Positions 43,036-52,035 of a stretch of DNA of 64,000 bases are shown here, in pieces. The position numbers and the translations under genes are program-made. How positions within the stretch are numbered: position 1 is the first letter of the stretch; each line of letters begins with the position of its first letter. Under the pieces are notes generated by a model, which was not told the origin of the DNA, did no database searches, and saw nothing but the letters and a program-made list of their open reading frames with translations. Source of the DNA: Lutibacter sp. A64 (GTDB lineage Bacteria; Bacteroidota; Bacteroidia; Flavobacteriales; Flavobacteriaceae); the NCBI RefSeq assembly GCF_022429565.1, contig NZ_CP092487.1:2126001-2190000 (forward strand), read 5' to 3'.

Positions 43036-44985
43036 TTATAGTTTATTAAGCACTATTTTTTCTAAGTTTTTAGCTACTATTATTTTATAAAGTTCCCTAA
43101 TTTCTTGATAATTATGAACTGGCACTATACCTTCTTTAACATCGATTAATGACTTTACTACAATCTTATTACCAACTTGTTTAGTTGTATAAATAAACTT
43201 CACAATTTCATCATTCAATACAATTGCTATATCTTCTGGCAGAGACTCAACACTATAACCTTCTGGAATTTCAATTCCTGTTGTTATTCTTTTTTCCCAA
43301 GGAGTTCCAAAATCTATTGGATATTCTCTTTTTTCTAATTTAAATGGATTTTCTTTTTCCGATAAAAATAACATAGGTGTTAAATACATATTGTTCCCAA
43401 TTACTTCTACACCATCTTCTTTTTCAAATTGATAAACTTCATTAATTGGTTTTGAAATTTCAGTTAAATTTGAAACTCGATAGTTTAATATTTCAATATC
43501 ATCATTATACTGTTCAATATCACTTATCAATGCTTCTTTTTCTAGACCTACATTTTCATTTCTATAATTAATTGCTGACAAATTCTCATATCTAACCATT
43601 GTTATACCTTCAATTACAGCTTCATCAGTAATTTTATAATTTAAATTAAACTCTTTGATAGAAGGTATTGAAGTTGCTAAATTTATAAAATCAACGGTTT
43701 TATCGTCTCTAATAATTGTACCTTGCCAATTTAACACTCTTAAAGGCAATACATTTACTAAACTATATTTTTCTGATGCATCAGCTAAAAATTTACCATT
43801 CTCGGTTTCTGCCAATGCAATAACGTAATTAAAACCTCTATTTGTTGGTGATATTGGAACACCATGTTTTCTAGTACTTACTAAAACTGGGTTTGCATTA
43901 ACACCTAATTCTCTTAAAACTACAACTAGAGTTAAATTAATATCTCCAATATTTCCACTACCTTCAGAATATGCTTTTTTTAAACCTTTTTCTGCATATT
44001 GGCTATAATTCCCATTCCACTTTATCTTACTTTTTACAAATTCTAATGCGCCTAAAATTTTGGCTTGATCTGTTTTTAATATAGCTTTTAATTTATCTAT
44101 ATCTTCTTTTAAGTGTTTAGTTTTTTTTAATTCACCTCCAAAAGATGAACTTTTTAGTATTGTCTTAGCTATTTCATCCCAACTTGTTGCATAATTTTCA
44201 AACATTCCATATTCTGGTGCAGATAGAGAGGCTACTTCCAATTGCAAAGCAGATGCATAATTACTCATATTATTTACATAAGGTTCGGCTTTTAGTGCTG
44301 GAATATTTTCTTCAAGTACTTCAACTACCTTATCGTTAGTTTTTAATTCACTATTATAATCTGAATATTGATTTACTTTAAATGGATAATATCCTTTTTG
44401 GCGTTTGTTGAAATAAAACCACTCAAGCAGATTAATTTTAGCTTCAAATTTTTTAATTGGAATTTCTTCTTGTAAAACAATATCATCAATAATTGAAATA
44501 TAAGGTGAAAATATTCTATAAGACCACTCTAATACAGAGCCTTCTTTTACATTTGGCATAGTGAATTTCTGAACCTTTAATGATTCATTTTGTTTTTCAT
44601 AAAAAATAGCTTTTTTATCTAATTCCATTTCTTGAACTTTTCCATCTACTAAGTTATAAGTAACTGCCTTTATATTAGATACTTTTTCACTATTAGATTT
44701 GGTGTCTCCATATAAATTAATAGACACTGTGGACCAATCAAACCCTTCTTTATTATATATTTTCATTCTTACTTGCACCTCTGTAACAAGCACAATACCA
44801 GCAGCATTTAAAGTTGTATACGTTAATCTTTTTTTATATAAATAAGCCGCATTAGCTGTTGAATCTAATGGGTACGCCTGCTCTTGTAATTCTTCTTTTG
44901 AAACTTTTCCAAATTTATAATTTTGACTATAACTAATTTGAAAAAATACAATTCCAACTATAATAATTAATACTAACTTTTTCAT
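43036..44985 (-). CDS. DUF3857/transglutaminase-like protein, probable inactive paralogue
   Basis: 649 residues with a signal peptide. N-terminal DUF3857 beta domain, then a transglutaminase-like fold (about 300-400). Where the active paralogue has YGDC (catalytic Cys) this has SGNIGD, and where a His follows (GNHAVL) this has GFNYVIAL; only the Asp-like position (LADASEK) remains. The triad is therefore apparently lost and a structural or binding role is likely. It begins 2 bp after the stop of the upstream paralogue, so the two are one operon and may act as a pair. Confidence 0.78.
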   Translation of the reverse strand: MKKLVLIIIVGIVFFQISYSQNYKFGKVSKEELQEQAYPLDSTANAAYLYKKRLTYTTLNAAGIVLVTEVQVRMKIYNKEGFDWSTVSINLYGDTKSNSEKVSNIKAVTYNLVDGKVQEMELDKKAIFYEKQNESLKVQKFTMPNVKEGSVLEWSYRIFSPYISIIDDIVLQEEIPIKKFEAKINLLEWFYFNKRQKGYYPFKVNQYSDYNSELKTNDKVVEVLEENIPALKAEPYVNNMSNYASALQLEVASLSAPEYGMFENYATSWDEIAKTILKSSSFGGELKKTKHLKEDIDKLKAILKTDQAKILGALEFVKSKIKWNGNYSQYAEKGLKKAYSEGSGNIGDINLTLVVVLRELGVNANPVLVSTRKHGVPISPTNRGFNYVIALAETENGKFLADASEKYSLVNVLPLRVLNWQGTIIRDDKTVDFINLATSIPSIKEFNLNYKITDEAVIEGITMVRYENLSAINYRNENVGLEKEALISDIEQYNDDIEILNYRVSNLTEISKPINEVYQFEKEDGVEVIGNNMYLTPMLFLSEKENPFKLEKREYPIDFGTPWEKRITTGIEIPEGYSVESLPEDIAIVLNDEIVKFIYTTKQVGNKIVVKSLIDVKEGIVPVHNYQEIRELYKIIVAKNLEKIVLNKL

Positions 44986-44987
44986 AT

Positions 44988-46895
44988 TTATTTTTTTAAT
45001 AAAACTATTTTTGATTTATCATTTTTTGCTATTTTTTTTAAAAAATCACGAAAATTATCATAAAATTCTTTCGGATAATTCCCACTTTTTATAAGAATCT
45101 CTCGCTTATATTTTAAAATTTTATCTGAAACTTTTTCAATAGTTAATTTATACATCCCAAATTTACTATCAATCTCTACGCTTTCAGCTATTGCTTCAAT
45201 CTTATAATCATCAGGAAGCTCAATTTCAACTTCATCAACATCATAAAACCCTCTACTTAAAACTATTGGTAGTTTACGATTTCTAATACGTTTAGGCACA
45301 CCCTCAAATACATTAAATGCATTTATTGGAACAATCATTCGCTCACCGCTAATCAATCCATAATTAATAGCCGAAAATCTTATTGATTCTTCAAACCTCC
45401 CTTCTTCTTTATTATTTTTAATAGCAATAGCATCAATTGTAATATTGTTTATATTACTCCAAAACTCTTTATATAATTTATCTAGCTCTTTACTTGTAGC
45501 TCCTTCATAATATATATGATTGTCGAATTGAATTCCTGAGCAAACCATATTAACAATTGCTTTAATGGCTCCATTATTATTTAAAATATACTTTCCAATA
45601 ATTTTTTGATGATTTTCTTTATCATCATATATTTTTGTACGTTTAATTTCTCCTCCTTCTGGCGAAATAACAAGCGCATTTCTATCGTCTGTAAAGTCTC
45701 CTCCTTCAGCAAAAGGAGTTTTTTGACTTGTACACTCTAACCATAAATCTCCGGTATTAGTTGGTATATTTAAAACTGCGTGATTTCCTTGATGTGACAA
45801 AAATTCATTATCAATATCTCTCTTTGTCCTATCTCCATAAATTAATGTATAATTTGATGCAACACCAGCTGCATCTAATAATGTTTTAGTATAGTTTGTT
45901 AACGCTTTACAATCTCCATAACTTAATTTATCAACCTCACTAGCCAACATTGGTTTAAAACCCCCAATACCAACTTGAATACTTATATACCTAACTTTAT
46001 CTTGCACATAATTGTAAACAATCCTGGCCTTTTCAATTGGATTTTCAGTTACACTTGTTAAGTTTTGTATTTCTTTTTTTGTAGATTCTGGTAAATCGAA
46101 TGTACTTTTTAGCAAATTATTATAATACCATTTACCAAATTCGCTCCAATTATTTGCCTCACCATCAATACCTTCCAAATTAAATTTATTTACTCCAAAT
46201 TTAACATTAGGCACCAATTCTCTTATTGAAGGTGAATAAGGTTCTGAATCTTCTGCTGGCACATTTTGTATGAAATATTTTAAAATCTCTGATCCCTCTG
46301 TTTTTTTTATTTGATAATCCATGAAATTATTTTCAGACTTTCGAAGAACTATATCTGAGGGACATTTTATAGTATAACTAGATTTTTGAACGCTTTGCCT
46401 GTAAGAATCTACTGGGAACCAAGGAGGAATAAATGCTGTATTCGATGTTTTTACCTCATAAGTATAATGAATTGTATAAGGGTAACCTATCGGAGTATAA
46501 TTATAATACAACGCTCTATTATCCGAATACAAGGCTCCTCCAGAAGCACTAAAATCTTTAAAATCACTTTTTTTTATTTTCTTTATTTCTTTACCACTTG
46601 CATTGTAAACATAAGCTTTTACATTTTTTATATCTGTACCTTTATTGTAATAAATTGTAATATCAGCAAATTCATCAGCTAATTTATTATAAATCGTAAT
46701 CGCTGCATCAACACTATAAGTCATTTGACGTTGAGATTGAATATCCAACGAAAAATTTTCAAATCTAATTACAGAATTAGCATCTTTCTTAAGGCTATCT
46801 GGTATTTTCGAAATATTAAAATTAAGGTTTTGTGAGAAGGAAAATAAGGTAAAAAAAAGCAAAAAATAGAATGGGGCACTTCTTAATTTTTTCAT
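44988..46895 (-). CDS. DUF3857/transglutaminase-like protein with intact Cys and His
   Basis: 635 residues from ATG (MKKLRSAPFYFLLFFTLFSF, signal peptide); a TTG start 27 bp upstream is less likely. The DUF3857 domain comes first (about 50-230), then the transglutaminase core: KVRYISIQVGIGGFKP, SYGDCKALTNYTKTLL (Cys), GNHAVLNIP (His) and LWLECTSQ. Function of the family is unknown; periplasmic peptide bond chemistry is possible. A 13-bp inverted repeat overlaps the start codon. Confidence 0.82.
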   Translation of the reverse strand: MKKLRSAPFYFLLFFTLFSFSQNLNFNISKIPDSLKKDANSVIRFENFSLDIQSQRQMTYSVDAAITIYNKLADEFADITIYYNKGTDIKNVKAYVYNASGKEIKKIKKSDFKDFSASGGALYSDNRALYYNYTPIGYPYTIHYTYEVKTSNTAFIPPWFPVDSYRQSVQKSSYTIKCPSDIVLRKSENNFMDYQIKKTEGSEILKYFIQNVPAEDSEPYSPSIRELVPNVKFGVNKFNLEGIDGEANNWSEFGKWYYNNLLKSTFDLPESTKKEIQNLTSVTENPIEKARIVYNYVQDKVRYISIQVGIGGFKPMLASEVDKLSYGDCKALTNYTKTLLDAAGVASNYTLIYGDRTKRDIDNEFLSHQGNHAVLNIPTNTGDLWLECTSQKTPFAEGGDFTDDRNALVISPEGGEIKRTKIYDDKENHQKIIGKYILNNNGAIKAIVNMVCSGIQFDNHIYYEGATSKELDKLYKEFWSNINNITIDAIAIKNNKEEGRFEESIRFSAINYGLISGERMIVPINAFNVFEGVPKRIRNRKLPIVLSRGFYDVDEVEIELPDDYKIEAIAESVEIDSKFGMYKLTIEKVSDKILKYKREILIKSGNYPKEFYDNFRDFLKKIAKNDKSKIVLLKK

Positions 46896-46939
46896 AGAAA
46901 TTAATTTTATATAAAAGAACAAAAAATTCTATGAAAAAA
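46887..46939 (-). promoter_or_regulatory. inverted repeat masking the start codon of the DUF3857 operon
   Basis: TTTTTTCATAGAA (46887-46899) and TTCTATGAAAAAA (46927-46939) are perfect 13-bp complements. In the minus-strand mRNA the downstream arm contains the AUG, so the hairpin (27-nt loop) would hide it. Confidence 0.5.
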
Positions 46940-46941
46940 CC

Positions 46942-46955
46942 TTGATAATTATCAA
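46942..46955. promoter_or_regulatory. 14-bp palindrome upstream of the DUF3857 operon
   Basis: TTGATAATTATCAA is a perfect palindrome directly upstream of the start-codon hairpin, 23 bp behind the dtd stop. Candidate operator; AT-rich, so modest support. Confidence 0.35.
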
Positions 46956-46978
46956 CCTTAATTAATTTAAGTATAAAT

Positions 46979-47431
46979 CTACTCCTTTTGTTTAGTGTCT
47001 ATTATAATAGTTACAGGTCCATCATTTATAAGAGCAACTTTCATATCTGCTCCAAATTCTCCTGTTCCAACTTTTTTAGCTAACTCTTTTTCAAATTGAT
47101 TTACAAACTGGTTGTATAACGGAATTGCAATTACAGGTTTTGCGGCTTTTAAATAAGAAGGTCTGTTTCCTTTTTTTGTACTAGCTTGTAGCGTAAATTG
47201 ACTGACAATAATTGCTTCTCCATCAACATCTTTTAATGAAGTATTCATAACACCATTTTCGTCATTAAAAATTCTAAGGTTTATAATTTTTTTTACCAAC
47301 CAATCTATGTCTTCTTTTGTATCCTCAGCTACAATTCCAACTAAAATAAGCAATCCGCTTTTAATTTCACTTACTACTTTTCCTTCAATTGTAACCGAAG
47401 CTTCTATAACTCTTTGAATTACTGCTTTCAT
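46979..47431 (-). CDS. dtd: D-aminoacyl-tRNA deacylase
   Basis: 150 residues. It hydrolyses D-aminoacyl- and Gly-tRNA(Ala) mistakes. Conserved motifs SQFTLQAS (about 78-85) and NDGPVTIIID (about 135-145, the Gly-Pro cross-subunit motif) are present. It lies downstream of rsgA on the same strand with a 166-bp gap. Confidence 0.95.
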   Translation of the reverse strand: MKAVIQRVIEASVTIEGKVVSEIKSGLLILVGIVAEDTKEDIDWLVKKIINLRIFNDENGVMNTSLKDVDGEAIIVSQFTLQASTKKGNRPSYLKAAKPVIAIPLYNQFVNQFEKELAKKVGTGEFGADMKVALINDGPVTIIIDTKQKE

Positions 47432-47558
47432 TATTTTTTATTATTGTAAAATTGTTTACTATTCTGTCTTCTAGCATACACCTTCAACTAACCAAAAAAT
47501 TACTTAAATTTTGTTTAACTTTAGGCTTTGGTTTCTACTCCGTTTAGCCGCTGCCTAT

Positions 47559-47594
47559 AAACTTTTTGACTTTAGAACTTTACAACTTTTAACT
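47559..47594. repeat. degenerate ACTTT-rich repeat in the rsgA-dtd gap
   Basis: AACTTTTTGACTTTAGAACT followed by TTACAACTTTTAACTT repeats an ACTTT core about every 8-9 bases, similar to the copies at 34291-34400. No ORF or hairpin seen. Confidence 0.35.
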
Positions 47595-47597
47595 TGT

Positions 47598-48536
47598 CTA
47601 ACCATAAATATCTGTTCTATAATGTTCTTCATCTCCTTCAACCATTTGCAAATAACTAGTATAACGCGAATAGGCAATTTCACCATTTTCTACAGCTTCT
47701 TTTATAGCGCATTTAGGTTCGTTTATATGCAAACAATTATTAAATTTACATTCCGATTTCAACCTAAAAAACTCTGGAAAATAATCTGTTATTTGATTCG
47801 GCTCAAAATCTACCACTCCAAAACCTTTAATTCCTGGGGTATCTATAATAAATCCGCCAAAACTTAAATGAAACATCTCTGCAAATGTAGTTGTATGCAT
47901 ACCTTGCTTATGTTGTTTAGAAATTTCTTTTGTTTTTAAATTTAAGCTTGGTTCAATAGCATTTATTAAGGTAGATTTTCCAACACCTGAATGCCCTGAA
48001 AACATAGTAGTTTTATCTTTCATCAATAATTTTACCTCAGCTACACCAACTTTCTTTGTTGCAGAAATAGCAATGCACTTGTAGCCTATATCTGTATAAA
48101 TTGCATCTAAAACTGCAAGTTTCTCTAATTCTTCGTCTGTATATATATCTAATTTATTAAACAAAATTACTGTTGTAATATTATAAGCTTCAGCAGTAGC
48201 TAAAAAACGATCTATAAAACCTGTAAACGTTGGCGGATTATCAATAGTTACTAATAAAAAGGCAATATCAACATTTGCTGCAATTATATGCGTTTGCTTA
48301 GAAAGATTTACAGATTTACGAATAATATAATTCTTTCTATCAATTATTTTATTAATTACACCAGTTTCTTTACCTTCTTCAAATTCAAATGTAACAGCAT
48401 CTCCAACCGCAACCGGATTGGTACTTTTTATTCCTTTAATTCTAAATTTCCCCTTCAATCTACAATCTATAGTACCACCATTTTCGTCAAATACAGTATA
48501 CCAACTTCCAGTTGATTTTGTTACAACTCCTTTCAT
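47598..48536 (-). CDS. rsgA: ribosome small-subunit-dependent GTPase A
   Basis: 312 residues. Circularly permuted GTPase acting in late 30S maturation: N-terminal OB domain (TKSTGSWYTVFDENGGTIDC), G4 LFNKLDIY, G1 GHSGVGKSTLIN (about 178), G3 DTPGIKGF, and the C-terminal zinc motif CKFNNCLHINEPKC. Preceded by a consensus promoter. Confidence 0.96.
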   Translation of the reverse strand: MKGVVTKSTGSWYTVFDENGGTIDCRLKGKFRIKGIKSTNPVAVGDAVTFEFEEGKETGVINKIIDRKNYIIRKSVNLSKQTHIIAANVDIAFLLVTIDNPPTFTGFIDRFLATAEAYNITTVILFNKLDIYTDEELEKLAVLDAIYTDIGYKCIAISATKKVGVAEVKLLMKDKTTMFSGHSGVGKSTLINAIEPSLNLKTKEISKQHKQGMHTTTFAEMFHLSFGGFIIDTPGIKGFGVVDFEPNQITDYFPEFFRLKSECKFNNCLHINEPKCAIKEAVENGEIAYSRYTSYLQMVEGDEEHYRTDIYG

Positions 48537-48612
48537 CTATTTCTACTTATTATTTAAAAGCCTAAGAAACATCTATTTTATTATACCTTAAAAAAAGAGA
48601 TGTTCACATTTA

Positions 48613-48646
48613 CAAATATAATATAGTTTAAAAGTAATAGCCCAAA
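48613..48646 (-). promoter_or_regulatory. consensus promoter of rsgA
   Basis: On the minus strand TTTG (48646-48643), 22 bp, then TATATTTG (48620-48613): a full Bacteroidota promoter match, about 75 bp upstream of the start codon. Confidence 0.6.
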
Positions 48647-48753
48647 TTATGATTTAAATTTAATTGGCTGCTGCTTTTATTAAAAAGTTAAATTAATTTT
48701 ATACTTTTAGATTACTTACAACAAAAATAAATCATCTTAAAAAAAAACCAAAA

Positions 48754-49809
48754 ATGGGTAAAAAAAAACTAACTAGAAAAAAGTCTAACCCGCAAAATCT
48801 CATTTTTACAGGTACAAAATATACCGAAGATTTTAAGATGCAACTTTTTAGTTACAACCAAAATGAATTGCTTGAAATTACCGACTTTTTAGAAAAAGAT
48901 TTCATTGGCTTTACAGATGAAACCAAAAAATATTGGTTAAATACGCACGCAATTCACGATGTAAAACAAATAAATAGCATTTGTAAAAAAATTGGAATTC
49001 ACAATTTAGTAATTCAAGATATTTTAGATGTAAATCAACGACCAAAATTTCAACAATATGAAAATTACTTATTTTTTACAATAAAATCGTTATTACCTAC
49101 AGACAATGTAGATATAGAAGCCGAACAATTAAGTTTTATTTTAGGGAAAAACTTTTTAATCTCATTTCAAGAAAAAAAAGCAGATCATTTTGAACATGTA
49201 AGACATCGTTTAAGAGAAAATATTGGTATTTCGCGCGAAAGAACTTCAGATTTTTTACTCTTCCTTTTGCTTGAATCTATTTTAGATAATTATTTTAAAA
49301 CAATTGACAGTATTGAAGATAAAATTGAAAATATAGCGCTTATAGACATTAATGAAGACCCTTCTCCTGAAATTTTAAACACTATAGAAATCTACAAAAG
49401 ACAATTGCATACTATTAAAAAAACAATTATTCCAATCCGCGATTTTGCAACAAAAATTGAACGAGAACCCTTTAATCTTATTGAACAAAAACATCTAAAA
49501 TACTTTTTTGAAATTAAAGATATATGTTTAACGCTTTTAGACAATTGCGATAAAATTGAAACAAGACTTGAAAGTAATATTAATTTATTTTTTTCAATAC
49601 AAGGTCATAGAATGAATCAAGTTATGAAAACACTAACCGTGGTTTCCACTATTTTTATACCACTTACTTTCTTAGCAGGAATTTATGGCATGAATTTTAC
49701 TAACATTCCAGAACTAACTTGGAAATGGGGTTATGCTGCTTTTTGGGGTATTATAATTGTTATTTTTATAATTATGCTCTCTTATTTTAAACGAAAAAAA
49801 TGGTTTTAA
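48754..49809 (+). CDS. corA: magnesium/cobalt transporter CorA
   Basis: 351 residues. Long helical cytoplasmic domain, then two C-terminal membrane helices with the selectivity motif GMNF (about 317) in FLAGIYGMNFTNIPELTWKW. Exceptionally basic N-terminus (MGKKKLTRKKSNPQ). It imports Mg2+ (or Co2+/Ni2+). No M-box-like leader structure was recognised upstream. Confidence 0.95.
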   Translation: MGKKKLTRKKSNPQNLIFTGTKYTEDFKMQLFSYNQNELLEITDFLEKDFIGFTDETKKYWLNTHAIHDVKQINSICKKIGIHNLVIQDILDVNQRPKFQQYENYLFFTIKSLLPTDNVDIEAEQLSFILGKNFLISFQEKKADHFEHVRHRLRENIGISRERTSDFLLFLLLESILDNYFKTIDSIEDKIENIALIDINEDPSPEILNTIEIYKRQLHTIKKTIIPIRDFATKIEREPFNLIEQKHLKYFFEIKDICLTLLDNCDKIETRLESNINLFFSIQGHRMNQVMKTLTVVSTIFIPLTFLAGIYGMNFTNIPELTWKWGYAAFWGIIIVIFIIMLSYFKRKKWF

Positions 49810-49954
49810 AACAACAAACTTTTCAAGGTTTTTATTTCTAAAAAAATAATTCAATAATCAAAAATATTATCTAATTTTACTTTGTAAATAACATAAGGAT
49901 TACAAGATATTTTTACTTATATCTTTCTTATTTAAAACTATTTACTACAAAAAA

Positions 49955-51475
49955 ATGAAAGATATAGAAAATATAGAATTAACATATCTTACGTTAGATG
50001 ATTATCAAGAACTGAAAGAAGTAATGATAGATTCTTACGTAACTATGCCAGATTCTTTTTGGAAAGAACACCAAATTGCAACACTAATAGACCGTTTTCC
50101 TGAAGGGCAAGTTGTAATAAAAGTTAACGATCAAATTGCTGGTTGTGCATTGGCTATTATGGTAGATTATAATAGCTTTGACGACCACCATTCTTATAAA
50201 GAAATTACCGGAAATTATACATTTAGCACACATACACCAGACGGAGATGTGCTCTACGGAATTGAAGTTTTTATTAAACCACAATACAGAGGTTTGCGTC
50301 TTGGACGAAGATTGTACGACTACAGAAAAGAATTATGCGAACGCTTAAATTTAAGAGGTGTTGCTTTTGGCGGAAGAATTCCAAATTATCATAAATATTC
50401 CGACACTTTATCACCTAAAGAATATATTTCTAAAGTACGAAGAAAAGAAATTCACGATCCTGTTTTAAATTTTCAGGTTTCCAATGATTTTCATCCAACA
50501 AAAGTTTTAAAAAATTATTTAGAAGGAGATGAAGCTTCTAACGATTATGCTGTACTTTTAGAATGGGACAATATTTATTATGAAAAAAAATCTAAAAAGG
50601 CTTCTGTTATAAAAAAAATAGTTCGTTTAGGTTTAATTCAATGGCAAATGCGCCCTTATAAAGACCTAGAAGAATTAATGACTCAAGCAGAATTTTTTGT
50701 AGATGCTGTTTCTGGATACCGATCAGATTTTGCTTTATTCCCTGAGTTTTTTAATGCTCCATTAATGGCAAAAAACAACCATTTAAGCGAATCGGAAGCA
50801 ATTAGAGAACTTGCAAAAGATACCGAAGCAATAGTAAAACAATTTTCGCAGCTATCCATCTCATACAATATAAATATAATTACGGGTAGTATGCCCGAAA
50901 TGCAAAATGGTAAACTCTACAATGTAGGTTATTTATGCCGAAGAGATGGAACTACCGAAAGGTATGAAAAATTACACGTAACACCAGATGAAGCACGTGT
51001 TTGGGGACTTCAAAAAGGGCACGAATTAAAAAGTTTTGATACAGATTGTGGTAAAATTGGAATTTTAATCTGTTACGATTCTGAATTTCCAGAATTAAGC
51101 AGAATTCTTGCAGACGAAGGCATGGATATTTTATTTGTTCCATTTTTAACAGATACTCAAAACGGTTATTCAAGAGTTAGAAATTGCTCGCAAGCCAGAG
51201 CTATTGAAAACGAATGTTATGTAGCAATTGCAGGTAGTGTTGGAAATCTTCCAAAAGTTCAAAACATGGATATTCAATATGCGCAATCTATGGTTTTTAC
51301 ACCCTGTGATTTTGCGTTTCCTGCAAATGGAATAAAAGCAGAAGCTACACCAAATTCTGAAATGATTTTAATTGCCGATGTTGATATAGACCTATTAAGA
51401 CAATTACATCAATTCGGAAGTGTAAGAAACTTAAAAGATAGACGCAAGGATTTGTATGAATTAAAGAAATTATAG
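49955..51475 (+). CDS. GNAT acetyltransferase fused to a carbon-nitrogen hydrolase
   Basis: 506 residues. The first about 210 are a GNAT domain (EVFIKPQYRGLRLGRRLYDY, acetyl-CoA loop). From about 225 a nitrilase-superfamily domain: Glu in ALFPEFFNAPL, Lys in YEKLHVTPDEARVWG and Cys in GILICYDSEFPE, so the Glu-Lys-Cys triad is complete, and ARAIENECYVAIAG follows. The two-domain form is known in many bacteria; the substrate is unknown. Hydrolysis and acetyl transfer may act on one amine metabolite. Confidence 0.88.
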   Translation: MKDIENIELTYLTLDDYQELKEVMIDSYVTMPDSFWKEHQIATLIDRFPEGQVVIKVNDQIAGCALAIMVDYNSFDDHHSYKEITGNYTFSTHTPDGDVLYGIEVFIKPQYRGLRLGRRLYDYRKELCERLNLRGVAFGGRIPNYHKYSDTLSPKEYISKVRRKEIHDPVLNFQVSNDFHPTKVLKNYLEGDEASNDYAVLLEWDNIYYEKKSKKASVIKKIVRLGLIQWQMRPYKDLEELMTQAEFFVDAVSGYRSDFALFPEFFNAPLMAKNNHLSESEAIRELAKDTEAIVKQFSQLSISYNINIITGSMPEMQNGKLYNVGYLCRRDGTTERYEKLHVTPDEARVWGLQKGHELKSFDTDCGKIGILICYDSEFPELSRILADEGMDILFVPFLTDTQNGYSRVRNCSQARAIENECYVAIAGSVGNLPKVQNMDIQYAQSMVFTPCDFAFPANGIKAEATPNSEMILIADVDIDLLRQLHQFGSVRNLKDRRKDLYELKKL

Positions 51476-51612
51476 TAAATAAACCATCTAAAAAGAGCTT
51501 AAAACCATATTTAAAAACTTATTTCAAACTTCACTCTACAATTTATTAATTATTTCGAGGTTCTGTACTATTTTAAACAAACTATAGTTTTACTTTTTAG
51601 ACGGTTTTAAAT
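51476..51612. mobile_element. MITE-like structure (TAAAT duplication plus 15-bp terminal inverted repeats)
   Basis: TAAAT (51476-51480), AAACCATCTAAAAAG (51481-51495), 97 bp without ORF, CTTTTTAGACGGTTT (51593-51607), TAAAT (51608-51612). The arms match at 14 of 15 positions and are flanked directly by a 5-bp direct repeat, the layout of a non-autonomous insertion. It fills almost all of the gap behind the nitrilase fusion gene. Confidence 0.45.
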
Positions 51613-51641
51613 TTTAAAAAACTAACAAAAAAATAACCATC

Positions 51642-52034
51642 ATGAAACAAATCATTTATTTTATAGTTACATTTTTTATTGTTGTTGGATGTAGTTCTAC
51701 AACAAAAACAACTACCCAACTTCCAAATGAAGCTGTTAGAATTGCTAATGACGATTTAGAATACGAGATTATTATTATAGATCCTGGTTTTAAAACATAT
51801 TTACTTAGCCAAGCTAAACCGGCTAACTTTTATTCACAATCTTATTACGAAACAAAAAATAAATTTTATGTAATTGAGTGGAATAAACGAGTAAATAACC
51901 CTTTAGCCTATAATCCAAATATCTACGAAAACGTAATTGATTACGATTTTAATATTGATTATGGTTTAGATGTTAACTATAAACTATTCAACTATTTTAA
52001 ATTTGTTGAATATAAATACAAACAACAGTTTTAA
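51642..52034 (+). CDS. DUF6146-like lipoprotein
   Basis: 130 residues. Lipoprotein signal FIVVGCSST (Cys about 17). Conserved-looking C-terminal part NNPLAYNPNIYENVIDYDFN followed by YGLDVNYKLFNYFKFVEYKY matches the flavobacterial DUF6146 family of unknown function. Convergent with nhaA, the stop codons 1 bp apart. Confidence 0.75.
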   Translation: MKQIIYFIVTFFIVVGCSSTTKTTTQLPNEAVRIANDDLEYEIIIIDPGFKTYLLSQAKPANFYSQSYYETKNKFYVIEWNKRVNNPLAYNPNIYENVIDYDFNIDYGLDVNYKLFNYFKFVEYKYKQQF

Positions 52035-52035
52035 T

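Noticed and set aside
48537-48753. Mg2+ riboswitch (M-box) before corA
   Set aside because: The 217-bp gap is AT-rich and lacks the conserved helices; only the rsgA promoter and a weak AACATCT/AGATGTT repeat are visible.
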